This document shows positions 45,683 through 55,540 of a stretch of DNA of 64,000 bases, piece after piece. Position 1 is the first letter of the stretch, and each line of letters opens with the position of its first letter. A model generated the notes under the pieces. The model was given only the letters and a program-made list of their open reading frames with translations, was not told the DNA's origin and ran no database searches. Both the position numbers and the translations under genes were made by a program. This DNA is from Sphaerosporella brunnea (Eukaryota; Ascomycota; Pezizomycetes; Pezizales; Pyronemataceae), in NCBI GenBank assembly GCA_008704415.1, contig VXIS01000045.1, positions 62,001 to 126,000 of the forward strand, given 5' to 3'.

Positions 45683-45790
45683 CTCGCGTTTCCCAAAAAT
45701 TTCGAATCACGTGACTTCGATACACTCGAAAGAACCAGTTTTGGCTCAGAAAATAGTCACGTGATTCGATCTTTTTTTCGGAAACGCGAG
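45683..45790. mobile_element. TA-flanked 108-bp MITE carrying CACGTG boxes
   Basis: The arms CTCGCGTTTCC-(C/G)-AAAAA .. TCGAATCACGTGACT and its inverted copy ending GGAAACGCGAG are flanked by TA at 45681-45682 and 45791-45792. The inverted repeats cover most of the element, so it can fold into one hairpin. Each arm includes the palindrome TCACGTGA (CACGTG at 45708-45713 and 45758-45763), a bHLH/E-box-type site. It lies about 170-280 bp upstream of the POL12 start codon. Confidence 0.72.
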
Positions 45791-45905
45791 TAGTATTCAT
45801 GAATGTATATCAATATGAGTTAAATATTTGCGCAATAATAGGTTTAAACCAATGAGGCGGACATAGGAGGGTATTCATGAGCTCTCTGCCAGAAAAACCC
45901 AATTA

Positions 45906-45911
45906 ACGCGT
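45906..45911. promoter_or_regulatory. ACGCGT (MCB-like) hexamer before POL12
   Basis: An ACGCGT core in TTAACGCGTGG lies 53 bp upstream of the POL12 ATG. In yeasts this hexamer is the MBF site found before S-phase genes, including DNA polymerase alpha-primase subunits. The same hexamer occurs about ten times elsewhere in the window, so position rather than presence is the argument. Confidence 0.35.
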
Positions 45912-45963
45912 GGTGCTCGCGTCTCCCCGCAACCACAATCCTCTCCTCCACACGAACGACACA

Positions 45964-48001
45964 ATGGATGAACCCACGAACAATGCGGAACTCATCGAGC
46001 GCTTCGGCAACATTCACCCCGACACTATGATCGAGCTCCAGAGCATGCTGCGACTCTATGACCTCGACGCGCAAGAACTCTTTTTCAAATGGGAATCTTA
46101 CTCGATGAAGATGAGACCGGAGGACACAACACTCACACCGGACTCTGTTGTGGCCTTCAAGAAGGATGTGCAAGAGCAGCTCGAAAAGGAGGCTCGAGGG
46201 AAGGCAAAAATGCAGCAGACTCCCGCCGTGAAGAGGACCGTACGGCCGCCGGCGGGAGCTGCTGATTCCTTCGCGCTGTAAGTGCTCCACGGCTTCTACC
46301 AACACCGTCCGTAGCTCACAGAGTTAGCCTTGACAGTATGCTGCCTACGACTCCCGCGCGCGGGACCCCAATGAAGCGGAAACTCCCTCCTACGCACGAA
46401 ACGCCGCGGGGCTCGCGCATTCAATTCGACAACCCGTCGTCCCCGTCGCCCCTAAAAACACCGCGCAAGCCTGCATCGGCATTCTCGCTGGCGAGTTTCG
46501 AAGCAGTCACTCCCTTCAGCAAGCGCACCAATGCCGGTGAGACCATTGAAGTGTTGAATCCACATATACAGCGACCAGAGCTTCCACTACCGGACGCATC
46601 CTTTGACTCGAGGATCTCGTTCATTTTTCGAATGGATCACAAGAGCTTCTCGTATAGAACCATGTATCAGAAGCTTACGGAGGCTGCCGAGGTGCTGGAT
46701 GAGCGCATTGACGAGTTTGCCATGGCCATACAAGAACACTACTCTCTCCCGGACGACGCATTTGGGGATCCTTCGGTCGCCTCTCCATCCGAAACAATTG
46801 CGGTAGGCCGTATTGTCTCGGATTCGCCAGAGGGCAAATTCAATCCCTCATCAGTATGCCTGGAATCTTCGAGGATGGCTGGCGGCGGTATAAGAACGCC
46901 ATTGAAGCTCGACAAAGTCTCCAGCTTTGCCTTCTTCCCCGGACAGATCGTAGCAGTGAAAGGTGTCAATGCCTCCGGTTCCTACTTCCAAGTCCATGAA
47001 ATTTTGGAGCCTCCCAAGCTTCCCCCAGCGGCTACGTCTGCTGGTGAACTCGCAGCCACAGGGGAACGTCTCGAGGCTGGTCCAGTGACCGTATTCATCG
47101 CCTCGGGGCCGTACACTACGCAAGACAACCTCGAGTTCGAAGCGCTCGACGAGCTCTGCGCAAAAGCAGCAGAGCAACAGCCCGACGCCGTAATCCTCAC
47201 AGGGCCATTCATAGACTCCGATCACCCGCTGGTAAAAACCGGCGACTTCGATCTGGATGAGATAGATGGCATGAACGACGGCACGATCGAGGATCTTTTC
47301 CGTCAGAAAATCTCGCGAAGAATCTCACGCATCAAGAACAGCATGGTGCTCATGATCCCCTCCGTGCGCGACGCAGTTTCAAAACACTGTGCCTTCCCGC
47401 AGAAAGGTCTAGAGCGCAAACCCCTCGGGCTAGCAGACGTTTGTCTCCCTCCTCCTCCTCCAAATCTCTCACGGCTCCGCCTACTAACGCGGGGAATGAG
47501 CAGAACGTCAAATGCCTCCCCAACCCCTCCATGTTCTCAATCAACGAGATCGTGTTCGCCGTCTCCACAAACGACATCCTTTTCCACCTCCAGCGCGAGG
47601 AAATCACGCGGAACCCGCTTATTACCAATCCGCCGGCACGCCTCTCTTCCCACCTCCTCACGCAGCGCAGCTTCTACCCACTGTTCCCGCCGCCGCCTAG
47701 AGATGCGCTCCCAGCGGGCCTAAACGCTGTTGGTGCTGCGCTGGATGTTCCGCATCTGAGATTGGCGGACCTGGTTAATGTTACCCCGGATGTATTAGTC
47801 CTGCCTAGTATTCTGGGATCGTTTGCTAAGGTCATCGATTCTGTGGTTGTGGTCAACCCTGGCAATGCTGCGAAGCCTCGCGGGCCGGGCACGTGGGTTG
47901 AGATGACGGTGAGGCCGAAGGAGGTCGACGAGGGGGCGATGGTGGAGGAGGTGGCTCATGAGGTATGGGAGAGGGCACGGGTGGAAGTTAGAAGGATATA
48001 G
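45964..48001 (+). CDS. POL12: DNA polymerase alpha subunit B (Pol12)
   Basis: Three exons (45964-46277, 46337-47438, 47504-48001) give 637 aa. The N-terminal domain (ELIERFGNIHPDTMIELQSM, LDAQELFFKWESYSMK) is the Pol alpha B-subunit helical bundle. A linker rich in TP/SP sites follows (TPARGTPMKRKLPPTHETPR, SPSPLKTPRKP), likely CDK sites. An OB region (ETIAVGRIVSDSPEGKFNPS, FFPGQIVAVKGVN) precedes the inactivated phosphoesterase domain (VTVFIASGPYTTQDNLEFEA, DAVILTGPFIDSDHPLVKTG, MVLMIPSVRDAV, NVKCLPNPSMFSINEIVFAV, RLADLVNVTPDVLVLPSIL). It tethers Pol alpha-primase at replication forks. The 65-nt second intron has a perfect CTACTAAC branch site and donor GTTTGT. Convergent with DUG3. Confidence 0.95.
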
Positions 48002-48272
48002 AGCTGGGGATGTCTGCTTTCAAGCTTTGTTTTTATTAAGGGTGATGTCCTCTGCTCAAAAAAAAAAACAAAAAGAAAAAAATATAAAGGGTATTATATT
48101 CTACGGTCCGTATATCCTATCCTACCTCCTCCTTGCATGCAATCAACACTCCCGAAAACCAAAAATATCCCGATCCCGACTCCTGCTTCCCTTGCCCTAT
48201 TCTATCCAAAAAAAAAAAAAAAAGAAAACGCCCCACGCAAATGCCCAAAAACAACATCCCACGACCTTCCAA
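48002..48272. other. Convergent POL12/DUG3 3' spacer with A-tracts
   Basis: 271 bp with two A-rich tracts (48057-48083 and 48209-48230). The two stop codons face each other; transcripts may overlap at their 3' ends. Confidence 0.35.
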
Positions 48273-49460
48273 CTAGGCTGCACTGACCAAGGCCTGTAGC
48301 TTTTGCGAGGCTGAGTTCTCGAGCTGGGACTTTAGCTGGCCGTCTGCTTCGGTGGCTGGCAATTCGTCGCCTGGGCCTCGGCCGACCATTCCCTTCTCCT
48401 CTGCAAACTTCATGGAGCGACGGTAGCTAGGGTCGCTTTGGTAGTACTGATCTGTTCACGTTGTCAGACCCGCCCACTCCTGCTCGGTTTCCCGAGATAA
48501 AAGCATACCTTTGATAGGGTGTATCAATACGGTCTGCTTATTTATCGTCAAAACGGAGTTGGTAGGAACAGTGACCCAGTCTCCGCGCTCAAACGTCAAC
48601 GGCTCACTAGCAACCATGACCAAATCCTGACCACGATCGTGGCGTTCCATCCTATAAAACCCGCCTTCTTTGTACTCATGGAACCTGGTGCCGCTACTGA
48701 AGTAGAGGCTTGCGGCCTCATCATCACGGCTGGAGACGTAGCGCGTGCAAACGACGGAATGGCCATCGGTGGCCGCAAAGTTCAGCAGGCTCGGCTCCGT
48801 CACGCCCGCCTCCGAGAAAAACTCGTTCAGCCGGCGGATAGTGCCCAGCATTGCTTCGCGCAGCTTTTGATGGCCGAAGCCTTCTGGCGGCGCGGATTTG
48901 GGGTCCACGCCGAGCGAGTGCAGCGTGTCTAGGAATAGTGCGAAGCCCCACTCGCTGTCGGTGCTGCCCTCAACCATCAGGAAGTACTCGTCGCGCAGCG
49001 CAGAGACCAGCCGCCGCTTGATCGTCTGGAAGGACGCGATGTGCCCGTTGTGCATGAACATCAGGCTGTGGTACGAGAATGGGTGGCAATTGCTTTCGCT
49101 CAGCGCACCTGTGGTGGTCGCGCGTACGTGTGCAAATACGAGGGAGCTGGTGGTCTTTTTGGCAAGCCGCGCGAGGTTCACGCAGTTCCAGGCGGGCGTC
49201 GTCGAGGTGAAGATGCAGGGCTCTGGGGAGAGGAGGGGAGAGGTGTAGTAGCCAATTCCGAAACCGTCGCCGTTGTGTGGACGGCGGACATCGAGACGTA
49301 GACGGCAGTCGTAGGATTGGGTCAGGATCGAGTGCGTCGGATTCAGAATTAGGTCGGAGAGTAGGATCGGGTTGCGGCCTTTGTAGACGAGAAAGCGACC
49401 TGTGGTGGTGTTAGCTGAGATGCTGTGGTGCTATGGTGAGTGTCAATCTCGCATACACAT
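48273..49460 (-). CDS. DUG3: Dug3-type class II glutamine amidotransferase (glutathione degradation)
   Basis: Three exons (49457-49460, 48509-49399, 48273-48451) encode 357 aa. The first coding exon is only 4 nt (ATGT, donor GTATGC). Splicing creates MCRFLVYKG, which places the catalytic Cys2 exactly where class II (Ntn) amidotransferases need it. Further motifs are RRPHNGDGFGIGYY, FAHVRATTTGALSESNCHPF, FMHNGHIASF, EGSTDSEWGFALFLD and ASEPLTFERGDWVTVPTNS. In yeast Dug2-Dug3 cleaves the gamma-glutamyl bond of glutathione in the cytosol, using this domain. The downstream exon adds QYYQSDPSYRRSMKFAEEKG. Without the 4-nt exon the gene would appear to lack both start and nucleophile. It is divergent from MGM1 (676 bp between starts). 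Confidence 0.93.
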
Positions 49461-50136
49461 GGCGGGCAACAGGTCGGTTGTTGGCTTTGGGTGTTGTATT
49501 CGCAGATGGGGTATGAAGGTTTAGTGCGATGTAACTGAGGGAAGGAAGGAAGATTCAAGTTGAACAGCGTTGCGTTGTGTGAGTCGGATGTCGTGATTGT
49601 GTTGTTTATGGCGAACAGCAGCTCGGAGCTTCTCAGGGCGGCCTATTTGCCGACAACCGTCACTCGCATCACGTGTGCAGGATTTCGCCGCAAACTGGGC
49701 AAAACGGAGAGAACGCTTCTCGTTCGCTTCGAGGATCTTCTTGACAGATTTGCCCTCGCCACGCGAAAATCCAAGCATTCCTCCCGGCACGTGCCTCGAA
49801 TGCTGATCCATGATTCCGCCCCGCCCTTCCGTTTCCCCTCCCTCAACCATCACTTTAACCTCACTCTACTCTAGCTGCAAGAAAACCCCGCTGCCCATAC
49901 AGATCTGGACACGCATCAAGGCCCCTCTCCCCGAGAAGTAGAATACATTACGCACTTACTTTACGAGTAGCTTCCAGACTTCGCCTTACATAACCCCCAA
50001 TTCACGCAGCAAGTCTTGGCGCAGACCAACGGCCTGCAACTTAAACAGCTCGAACAACTCACCTTTCGCCGCCCGCACGAATCACCCGCAATAAAGTGCT
50101 CCATCTGTGGATGTGCAACATCGACACACCGCAGCC
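49461..50136. promoter_or_regulatory. Divergent DUG3/MGM1 promoter
   Basis: 676 bp between the two start codons. Pyrimidine-rich stretch 49820-49880 on the MGM1 coding strand. No other gene or repeat recognised. Confidence 0.35.
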
Positions 50137-53030
50137 ATGAGTGCACGGATTCTCGCATCCCGCAGCACTGCTGCACTTACGAGACGACCTCCCCCGCTCT
50201 CAGCCCTCCGTCGATTCTACTCTGCTCCCTCGACGGTCCGTACCTCTACCGGCGGTCTCCTAAGGCCTGCATCGGTCCTGCAATCCCGTGGCCCCAGATG
50301 GCCCGGCCAATTTTACCGATACCATGCCATCGTTCCCGCCACCAGGCAGATGAGCTTTGCCCGGTCCCTGCCCAAACTGGTGCTCAAGTTCGCCAGGGTC
50401 CCGGCGGCTTTTGGTGGAGTGGCAATTGCTGGATTGGCGTATGTCCAGTACAAGGCTGAACGTTAGTAAACCGCTGTTTTTGCCTGTTCGTCAGTCAATT
50501 CAGTGTATCTGACTTGTTCCACCACAGAGGCCGGCAGTTATGCTTTGGGCGTGATCAACCAGGGTGTTGACATCGCCTCAACCACCTGGGACGGTGCGAA
50601 GAGGACCGCCGATGGTGTTTATGATAGCATTGCGGTTGGACTCAACAATATCGAAAGACCGGAAATGCCTGAGTGGATGCACAACATTCTCCAGTTTGGT
50701 GGCGATAAAGGTGGTAGCGGGGGTGAAGGTGCGGGCGGAAGTGGAGGAGGCAAGAACCCCAACGGCGACAAGAAACCACACACCGTTGCTGCCGGCGCTG
50801 CTACAGCGGCTGCCTTTGGATATGGATCTGATGGCGACAATCGGGATCCGCAACAGGCCGCTAAGGATGACCAGATGATGGTCTTGACTAAGAAGATGAT
50901 TGAGATCAGGAATATCTTGAGTCAGGTCGGACAGATGCAAGCTCTCCAGCTGCCGTCAATTGTCGTGATTGGATCCCAGAGCTCCGGAAAGAGCTCGGTT
51001 CTGGAGGCTATTGTTGGCCACGAGTTCCTCCCCAAGGGCTCGAACATGGTCACTCGCCGCCCGATCGAACTCACGCTGGTGAATACCCCTGGTTCTAATC
51101 TGGAGTACGGAGAGTTTCCTTCTTTGGGCTTGGGAAGGATTTCGGACTTCACCGCCATTCAAAGGACGCTCATGGATCTTAACCTTGCCGTCCCCGAGGA
51201 GGATTGCGTTTCAGATGACCCGATCCAGCTCACCATCTACTCTCCGAACGTTCCCGACCTGTCCTTGATCGATTTACCCGGATATATCCAGGTTGCCGGC
51301 GAGGGTCAACCGACCGAACTCAAGTCCAAGATTGCCGAGCTCTGCGAGAAATACATCAAGCCACCGAATGTCATTCTGGCCATCTCTGCCGCTGATGTCG
51401 ATCTGGCGAATTCCACGGCGTTGAAGGCTAGCCGACGGGTAGACCCTCGTGGAGAGCGGACGATCGGTGTTGTCACCAAGATGGATCTTGTGGAACCGGA
51501 GCGGGGGCAGGCCATTCTCAAGGACAAGAACTACCCGCTCCGCCTTGGCTACGTCGGTGTTGTCTGCAGAACTCCGAGTACGGGGTACTTCTTTGGTAAG
51601 AATGCTAATATCACCAACGCCATCAGCAAGAACGAGCATGCGTTCTTCAACGCTCATCCAGAGTTCTCTCCCGAATCCGGAACTACTGTAGGAACCATCA
51701 ACCTCCGCCAGAAGCTTATGACCGTCTTGGAGCAAACCATGGCATCGAGTCTTCAGGGAACTAGCGACGCTATCCACCAGGAGCTCGAAGAGGCGACATA
51801 TGAATTCAAAGTGCAGTACAATGACAGGCCTCTCACCGCGGAAACCTACCTTGCGGAATCTCTTGACCGGTTCAAGCACTCATTCAAGGGATTCACCGAG
51901 TCATTCGGCAGGCCCCAAGTGCGAGAACTGTTGAAACACGAGCTCGACCAAAAAGTTCTCGACTTCTTAGCCCAGCGATACTGGAACAAGCCTCTCCCCG
52001 AGGATCTGACCCGCGTGAGACTCGACGAGAAATCGTTGGCAGAGCTACCCAAGGCCGATGCCGACAGTCTCTACTGGCACCGCAAGCTGGATGCATCCAC
52101 CTCTTCCTTGACCAAGATGGGCTTCGGAAGACTTGCAACAAATGTCGTTGCGAATGCCCTCGCGCAGCACATGGAGCGCCTTGTCACTGAGTCCACCTTC
52201 CGTGAGCACCCTTTTGCCAAGAAGGCGATTCAGGATGCTACCAACACCATTCTCAATGAGCGGTTCTATTCCACCAGCGACCAGGTCGAGAACTGCATCA
52301 AGCCGTTCAAGTACGAGATCGAGATGGATGACCGTGAGTGGACCCAGAGCAGGGAGAATGCGCAGAAACTGTTGAAGGACGAGTTGAAGGCCTGCGAGGA
52401 AGCCATGAAGCAGATGAACAATACCATCGGCAAGAAGAAGCTGAACCAGGCTATGAGCTTTATCGACAAGATTCGCGATGGCCAGAAGGTCGATATGGGC
52501 CAGGGAACCGAGGCATTTGGGTTCAGCCAGGCACTCTTGGAAAAGGGTAGAGAAGCTCTGTTCCTCCGTGACCGGGCCGAGCTCTTGAAGATGAGAATGT
52601 ACGCGCTCAAGAGCAAGCAGTGCACCAACAAGGCCAACAAATACTACTGCCCCGAGATTTTCCTGGATATCGTGGCTGAGAAGTTGACATCGACGGCGGT
52701 CCTCTTCCTGAATGTCGAGCTGCTCTCTGAATTCTACTATCATGTATGTATACCATTCTATTTTCTCACAGGTCAAGCTAATAAACTTCGTAGTTCCCGA
52801 GGGAACTGGACAACAGACTCGGCCGCCATCTCTCCCCTGATCAAGTGGAGGCGTTCGCAAGAGAAGACCCCAAGATCCGGAAACATATCGATCTGCAGCA
52901 GCGAAAGCAGCTTCTCGAGCTAGCGCTAGAGAAGATGGAGAGTCTTATGGCCTTGGAGAAGAGCAAGAAGCATCCTGTAGATGAAGATGCGGGTGCTACA
53001 CCCGCCGGACGCTGGGGACGCTTTTTTTAA
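50137..53030 (+). CDS. MGM1: Mitochondrial dynamin-like GTPase Mgm1/OPA1
   Basis: Three exons (50137-50461, 50528-52743, 52794-53030) give 925 aa. The N-terminus is an Arg/Ser-rich mitochondrial presequence (MSARILASRSTAALTRRPPP), followed by a membrane anchor (AFGGVAIAGLAYVQY, ~92-106). Gly-rich linker ~169-190, then an Ala-rich hydrophobic stretch (HTVAAGAATAAAFGYG, ~193-208) that is the likely rhomboid cleavage region. The GTPase domain has G1 GSQSSGKSS (257-265), MVTRRPIELTLV, LIDLPGY and VVTKMDLVEP; the middle and effector helices follow to the end. It fuses mitochondrial inner membranes and shapes cristae. The last intron (50 nt) has the GCTAATA branch site; splicing restores FPRELDNRLGRHLSPDQVEA. 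The protein ends GRWGRFF. Full length compared with yeast (902 aa) and apparently intact. Confidence 0.96.
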
Positions 53031-53400
53031 AATCATGAACTGTTGATGACCTGTGGGATTTTCGTTTGTTTTGCTGGCGTTTGCTTTGATTGGGATGGCT
53101 TTCTTCTTCTTAGTCTTGTTGTTCAGAATGATGATATGACCTAGCGGGTTTTTCCTTTTCTCTTTCTTTCTTGCGTGATGTATATGGTAGACTGGATTTA
53201 TTGGCTTGGTTTAGACGATTGATCTCTCACTCTCTTCTTTTTTGGCGAGTGGCTTCTTTGGAGGGCGGGTTCTTTGCTTCTTTGTAGTGTTATGTAGGCG
53301 ACAGATTGGGTAAATTATATACGCTCGGGATTCTTGTTGCTTTTGGCGGATATCTATTCTCTAAGGCTTCAAGGTTTTCTTTTCGACCAACCATTGACTA

Positions 53401-53783
53401 AAGTCCCTCATCAGTTGATGGTGGATACCAGTAGATAGTGGATGATGAGATAAGATAAGAGATATGCTAAGGTTTGCTTGTCGAGTGATGACCAGTGAGC
53501 GGCCGGCACAAAGAAACGAAAGTCTGTAGCCTCGGCCCCGGCTCCGGCTACTGAATGATAGAGATGGAGGCTGTGTTGCATTTGATGTCTATTTTTTTCG
53601 CTGTGTAAACCTGTCGCTGCCGTATATTTGTCGCTGCCGTGTATTTTTCGCTGCCGTGTATTTGTCGCTGCCGTGAATTAATTGTAGCGGCCGGGCGTGC
53701 GACCTTACTGCTTTAGGCATATCTCTTATCTTATCTCATCATCCACTATCTACTGGTATCCACCATCAACTGGTGAGGGACTT
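53401..53783. mobile_element. MITE with ~65-bp inverted repeats (AAGTCCC family)
   Basis: The left arm runs AAGTCCCTCATCAGTTGATG … GATAAGAGATATGC. The right arm (53718-53783) is its near-exact inverted copy, ending CACCATCAACTGGTGAGGGA-CTT. TA follows the right end; the left is preceded by TA plus one extra A. It is 383 bp with no coding frame, and a Tc1/mariner-type origin is likely. The interior includes the 17-bp tandem repeat at 53612-53680. A truncated relative sits at 45345-45399. Confidence 0.72.
53612..53680. repeat. 4 x 17-bp tandem repeat inside MITE
   Basis: Four copies of (G/T)TCGCTGCCGT(A/G)TATTT, the last one diverged (GTGAATTAA). They lie in the centre of the AAGTCCC-type element, so they probably arose within it. 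Confidence 0.65.
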
Positions 53784-53865
53784 TACCGAGTGATTTCCAA
53801 TGCGGCAGACCGACTGCAAGGGTCAGCGACCCCGCCGCTACTGTACTCGAGAGTTAGCTAGCGAG

Positions 53866-54352
53866 CATTGGCGTCAATCCTTCCTTCAAGAACGTTGACA
53901 TACGCAAGACGCGGCCGTGGTATAGATCCGGCGGATTACGATGTCTTGATTACGGATATCACTCATCAAACACTGGAAAATGCAATCGCAGAGGAATTGG
54001 GAATACCGTACCTATCGAAGGCGACAGCGTCTGCTGCCAAAGAGGTGGTTGAAGTGGGTGAAGGTTATATTCACGGCGAAACTGTTAGGCCGATAGTCCC
54101 ATTTGTGGTTTCATGAAGCTTGATGGCACTAGTTTTCCGTTGACGTACCTTTCGGCTCAGGTGAGTTCTGCTCCTACCTGTCTTAATAAAACGGATATCA
54201 GCGAACGGACGTATGCCACCATCGGTGGATATCGTCACGCAGTTAATGTGTCGCCGAGCAACTCTCACTTCGCTGATATCAACATTCTCGGTGGAGACTA
54301 TTGCAAACTAAACGATGTTGATCTATGCTCAACTATCCCAATCGCCGGGTGA
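53866..54352 (+). pseudogene. Gene fragment of unknown family
   Basis: An 80-codon frame (…GRGIDPADYDVLITDITHQT, NAIAEELGIPYLSKATASAA, GYIHGETVRPIVPF) reads like real protein but has no ATG start. It stops at 54114 and is followed by a second frame to 54352 (SERTYATIGGYRHAVNVSPS, FADINILGGDYCKLNDVD). I do not recognise the family. It lies directly beside a MITE. A broken gene is the simplest reading; an intact small gene with unseen introns is the alternative. Confidence 0.3.
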
Positions 54353-55377
54353 AATTGCTGGTGGAGGGTCACGAGAGAGTCAAAGTTGTAGTACGGGTTT
54401 TTAGGCGGAGTTGGAGGATAGTGGCGGGTATACTTTTATTTACTGAGCACTGGGGCTTAGTTGGATCTCTGACCGAAGGGAAGAGGCTTGGGCTTTGACC
54501 GAGTGATACGACACGGGGACGTGACGCAGGTTAAAATCGAATTGAGCTTTGCGTAATACGTATACTCGAAATATAAGTAGGAGGGGTGGTTGGAGCAGAG
54601 CATCGAGTAACAAATTACATAATTCGCCCGGCCGAAAATATCCTACAAGCGAGCCAAAGAATTAAAATCCCTAGACAGAGAAAGTCAGCACTGCAGTATT
54701 CACTTAAGAGGGATCATCGAAGGTCGCTCACGCTGCTTCAAGTCTCTATTGAATCTCTAGCCTCACGTCGTCCAACTGTATCCCCATGTCCACATAGTGA
54801 GCCAGAATCTGGGCCCCTCCGGCCAAACCTGGGGTATTCGGGATTCTCTCGAAGTGCGCAGCCAGGGTGGCATGCGAACGGGAAATGTCGTTCATAGCCT
54901 GAGCGACGACATCGAAGGGCTGCATGTTAACGGGTCGGGCCGGCTGCAAATGCAACAACAAGTAGAGTGAATTGAATCGGCGCGCAAAAAAAGAAAAGAA
55001 AAAAATCGTAAGGCTCTGCACCAACTTGGGGTTCAAGGAGAGAAGGCCAGATGGCGATTTCACATGGGCTCGGGGTTCCTGCCACTGGCACCTCCGAAGC
55101 TTGAGAGTCTTGAGAGCTTGCGCTTCCATCGGACTCCGATTGAATGGTCATAGGCAGGTAGGAAGACATGGAAACGTAGGATTCGCAGCCGAACAACAAT
55201 GGCCCGGGTGCTTTTCATTGTTTTCATTGAGGCTTCACTGACGATCACTCACGAGCAACACAGCCGCCGCGCGACCGGCGCTTTGAAAAGGAAATCTGGA
55301 CATTGGAGCGCCGGATGTGTGACGGCACTCGGGTGTGCAAGCGCCTCTTCGGCCTTATTGATGCTCGCGGCATCAGC

Positions 55378-55457
55378 CGGGCTGTGTGGGCTGTCAGCCT
55401 ACCTGATCAAAAAGCCGGCCCAGCCCAGGCTGTTTGGGCCGGCTACTGACAACACTG
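55378..55457. mobile_element. hAT-like MITE end, copy C
   Basis: Read inward from 55457 the sequence is CAGTGTTGTCAGTAGCCGGC, the same terminus as copies A and B, followed by CAGCC/GGGCTG-rich DNA and GATCA (as in copy A: GGGCTGATCAAAAAGTCAGC). I cannot find a matching opposite end nearby, so the copy is truncated or its left boundary is eroded. The left coordinate is approximate. Confidence 0.45.
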
Positions 55458-55540
55458 GCAGCCATGGCTCTTGGTATACGCGTGTCGCTACAATTAACCT
55501 GGCGCGTTCCGCGTTCCAGCAGTAGAAGACAGTAGGTAAT

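Larger units (their letters stand above)
44065..45963. other. 1.9-kb intergenic region with MITE island
   Basis: A promoter-to-promoter region between the Sec14-like gene and POL12. 44065-44400 is the Sec14-like leader. 44650-45340 is AT-rich with no recognised feature. 45345-45792 is a run of three abutting or nested MITE sequences. The last 170 bp are the POL12 promoter. Confidence 0.45.

Noticed and set aside
47441..47503. Upstream extension of the last POL12 exon (SSSSKSLTAPPTNAGN…)
   Set aside because: Lies in the intron bounded by donor GTTTGT and a perfect CTAAC branch plus CAG acceptor. Removing it restores LGLAD/NVKCLPNPS, the conserved Pol12 reading.
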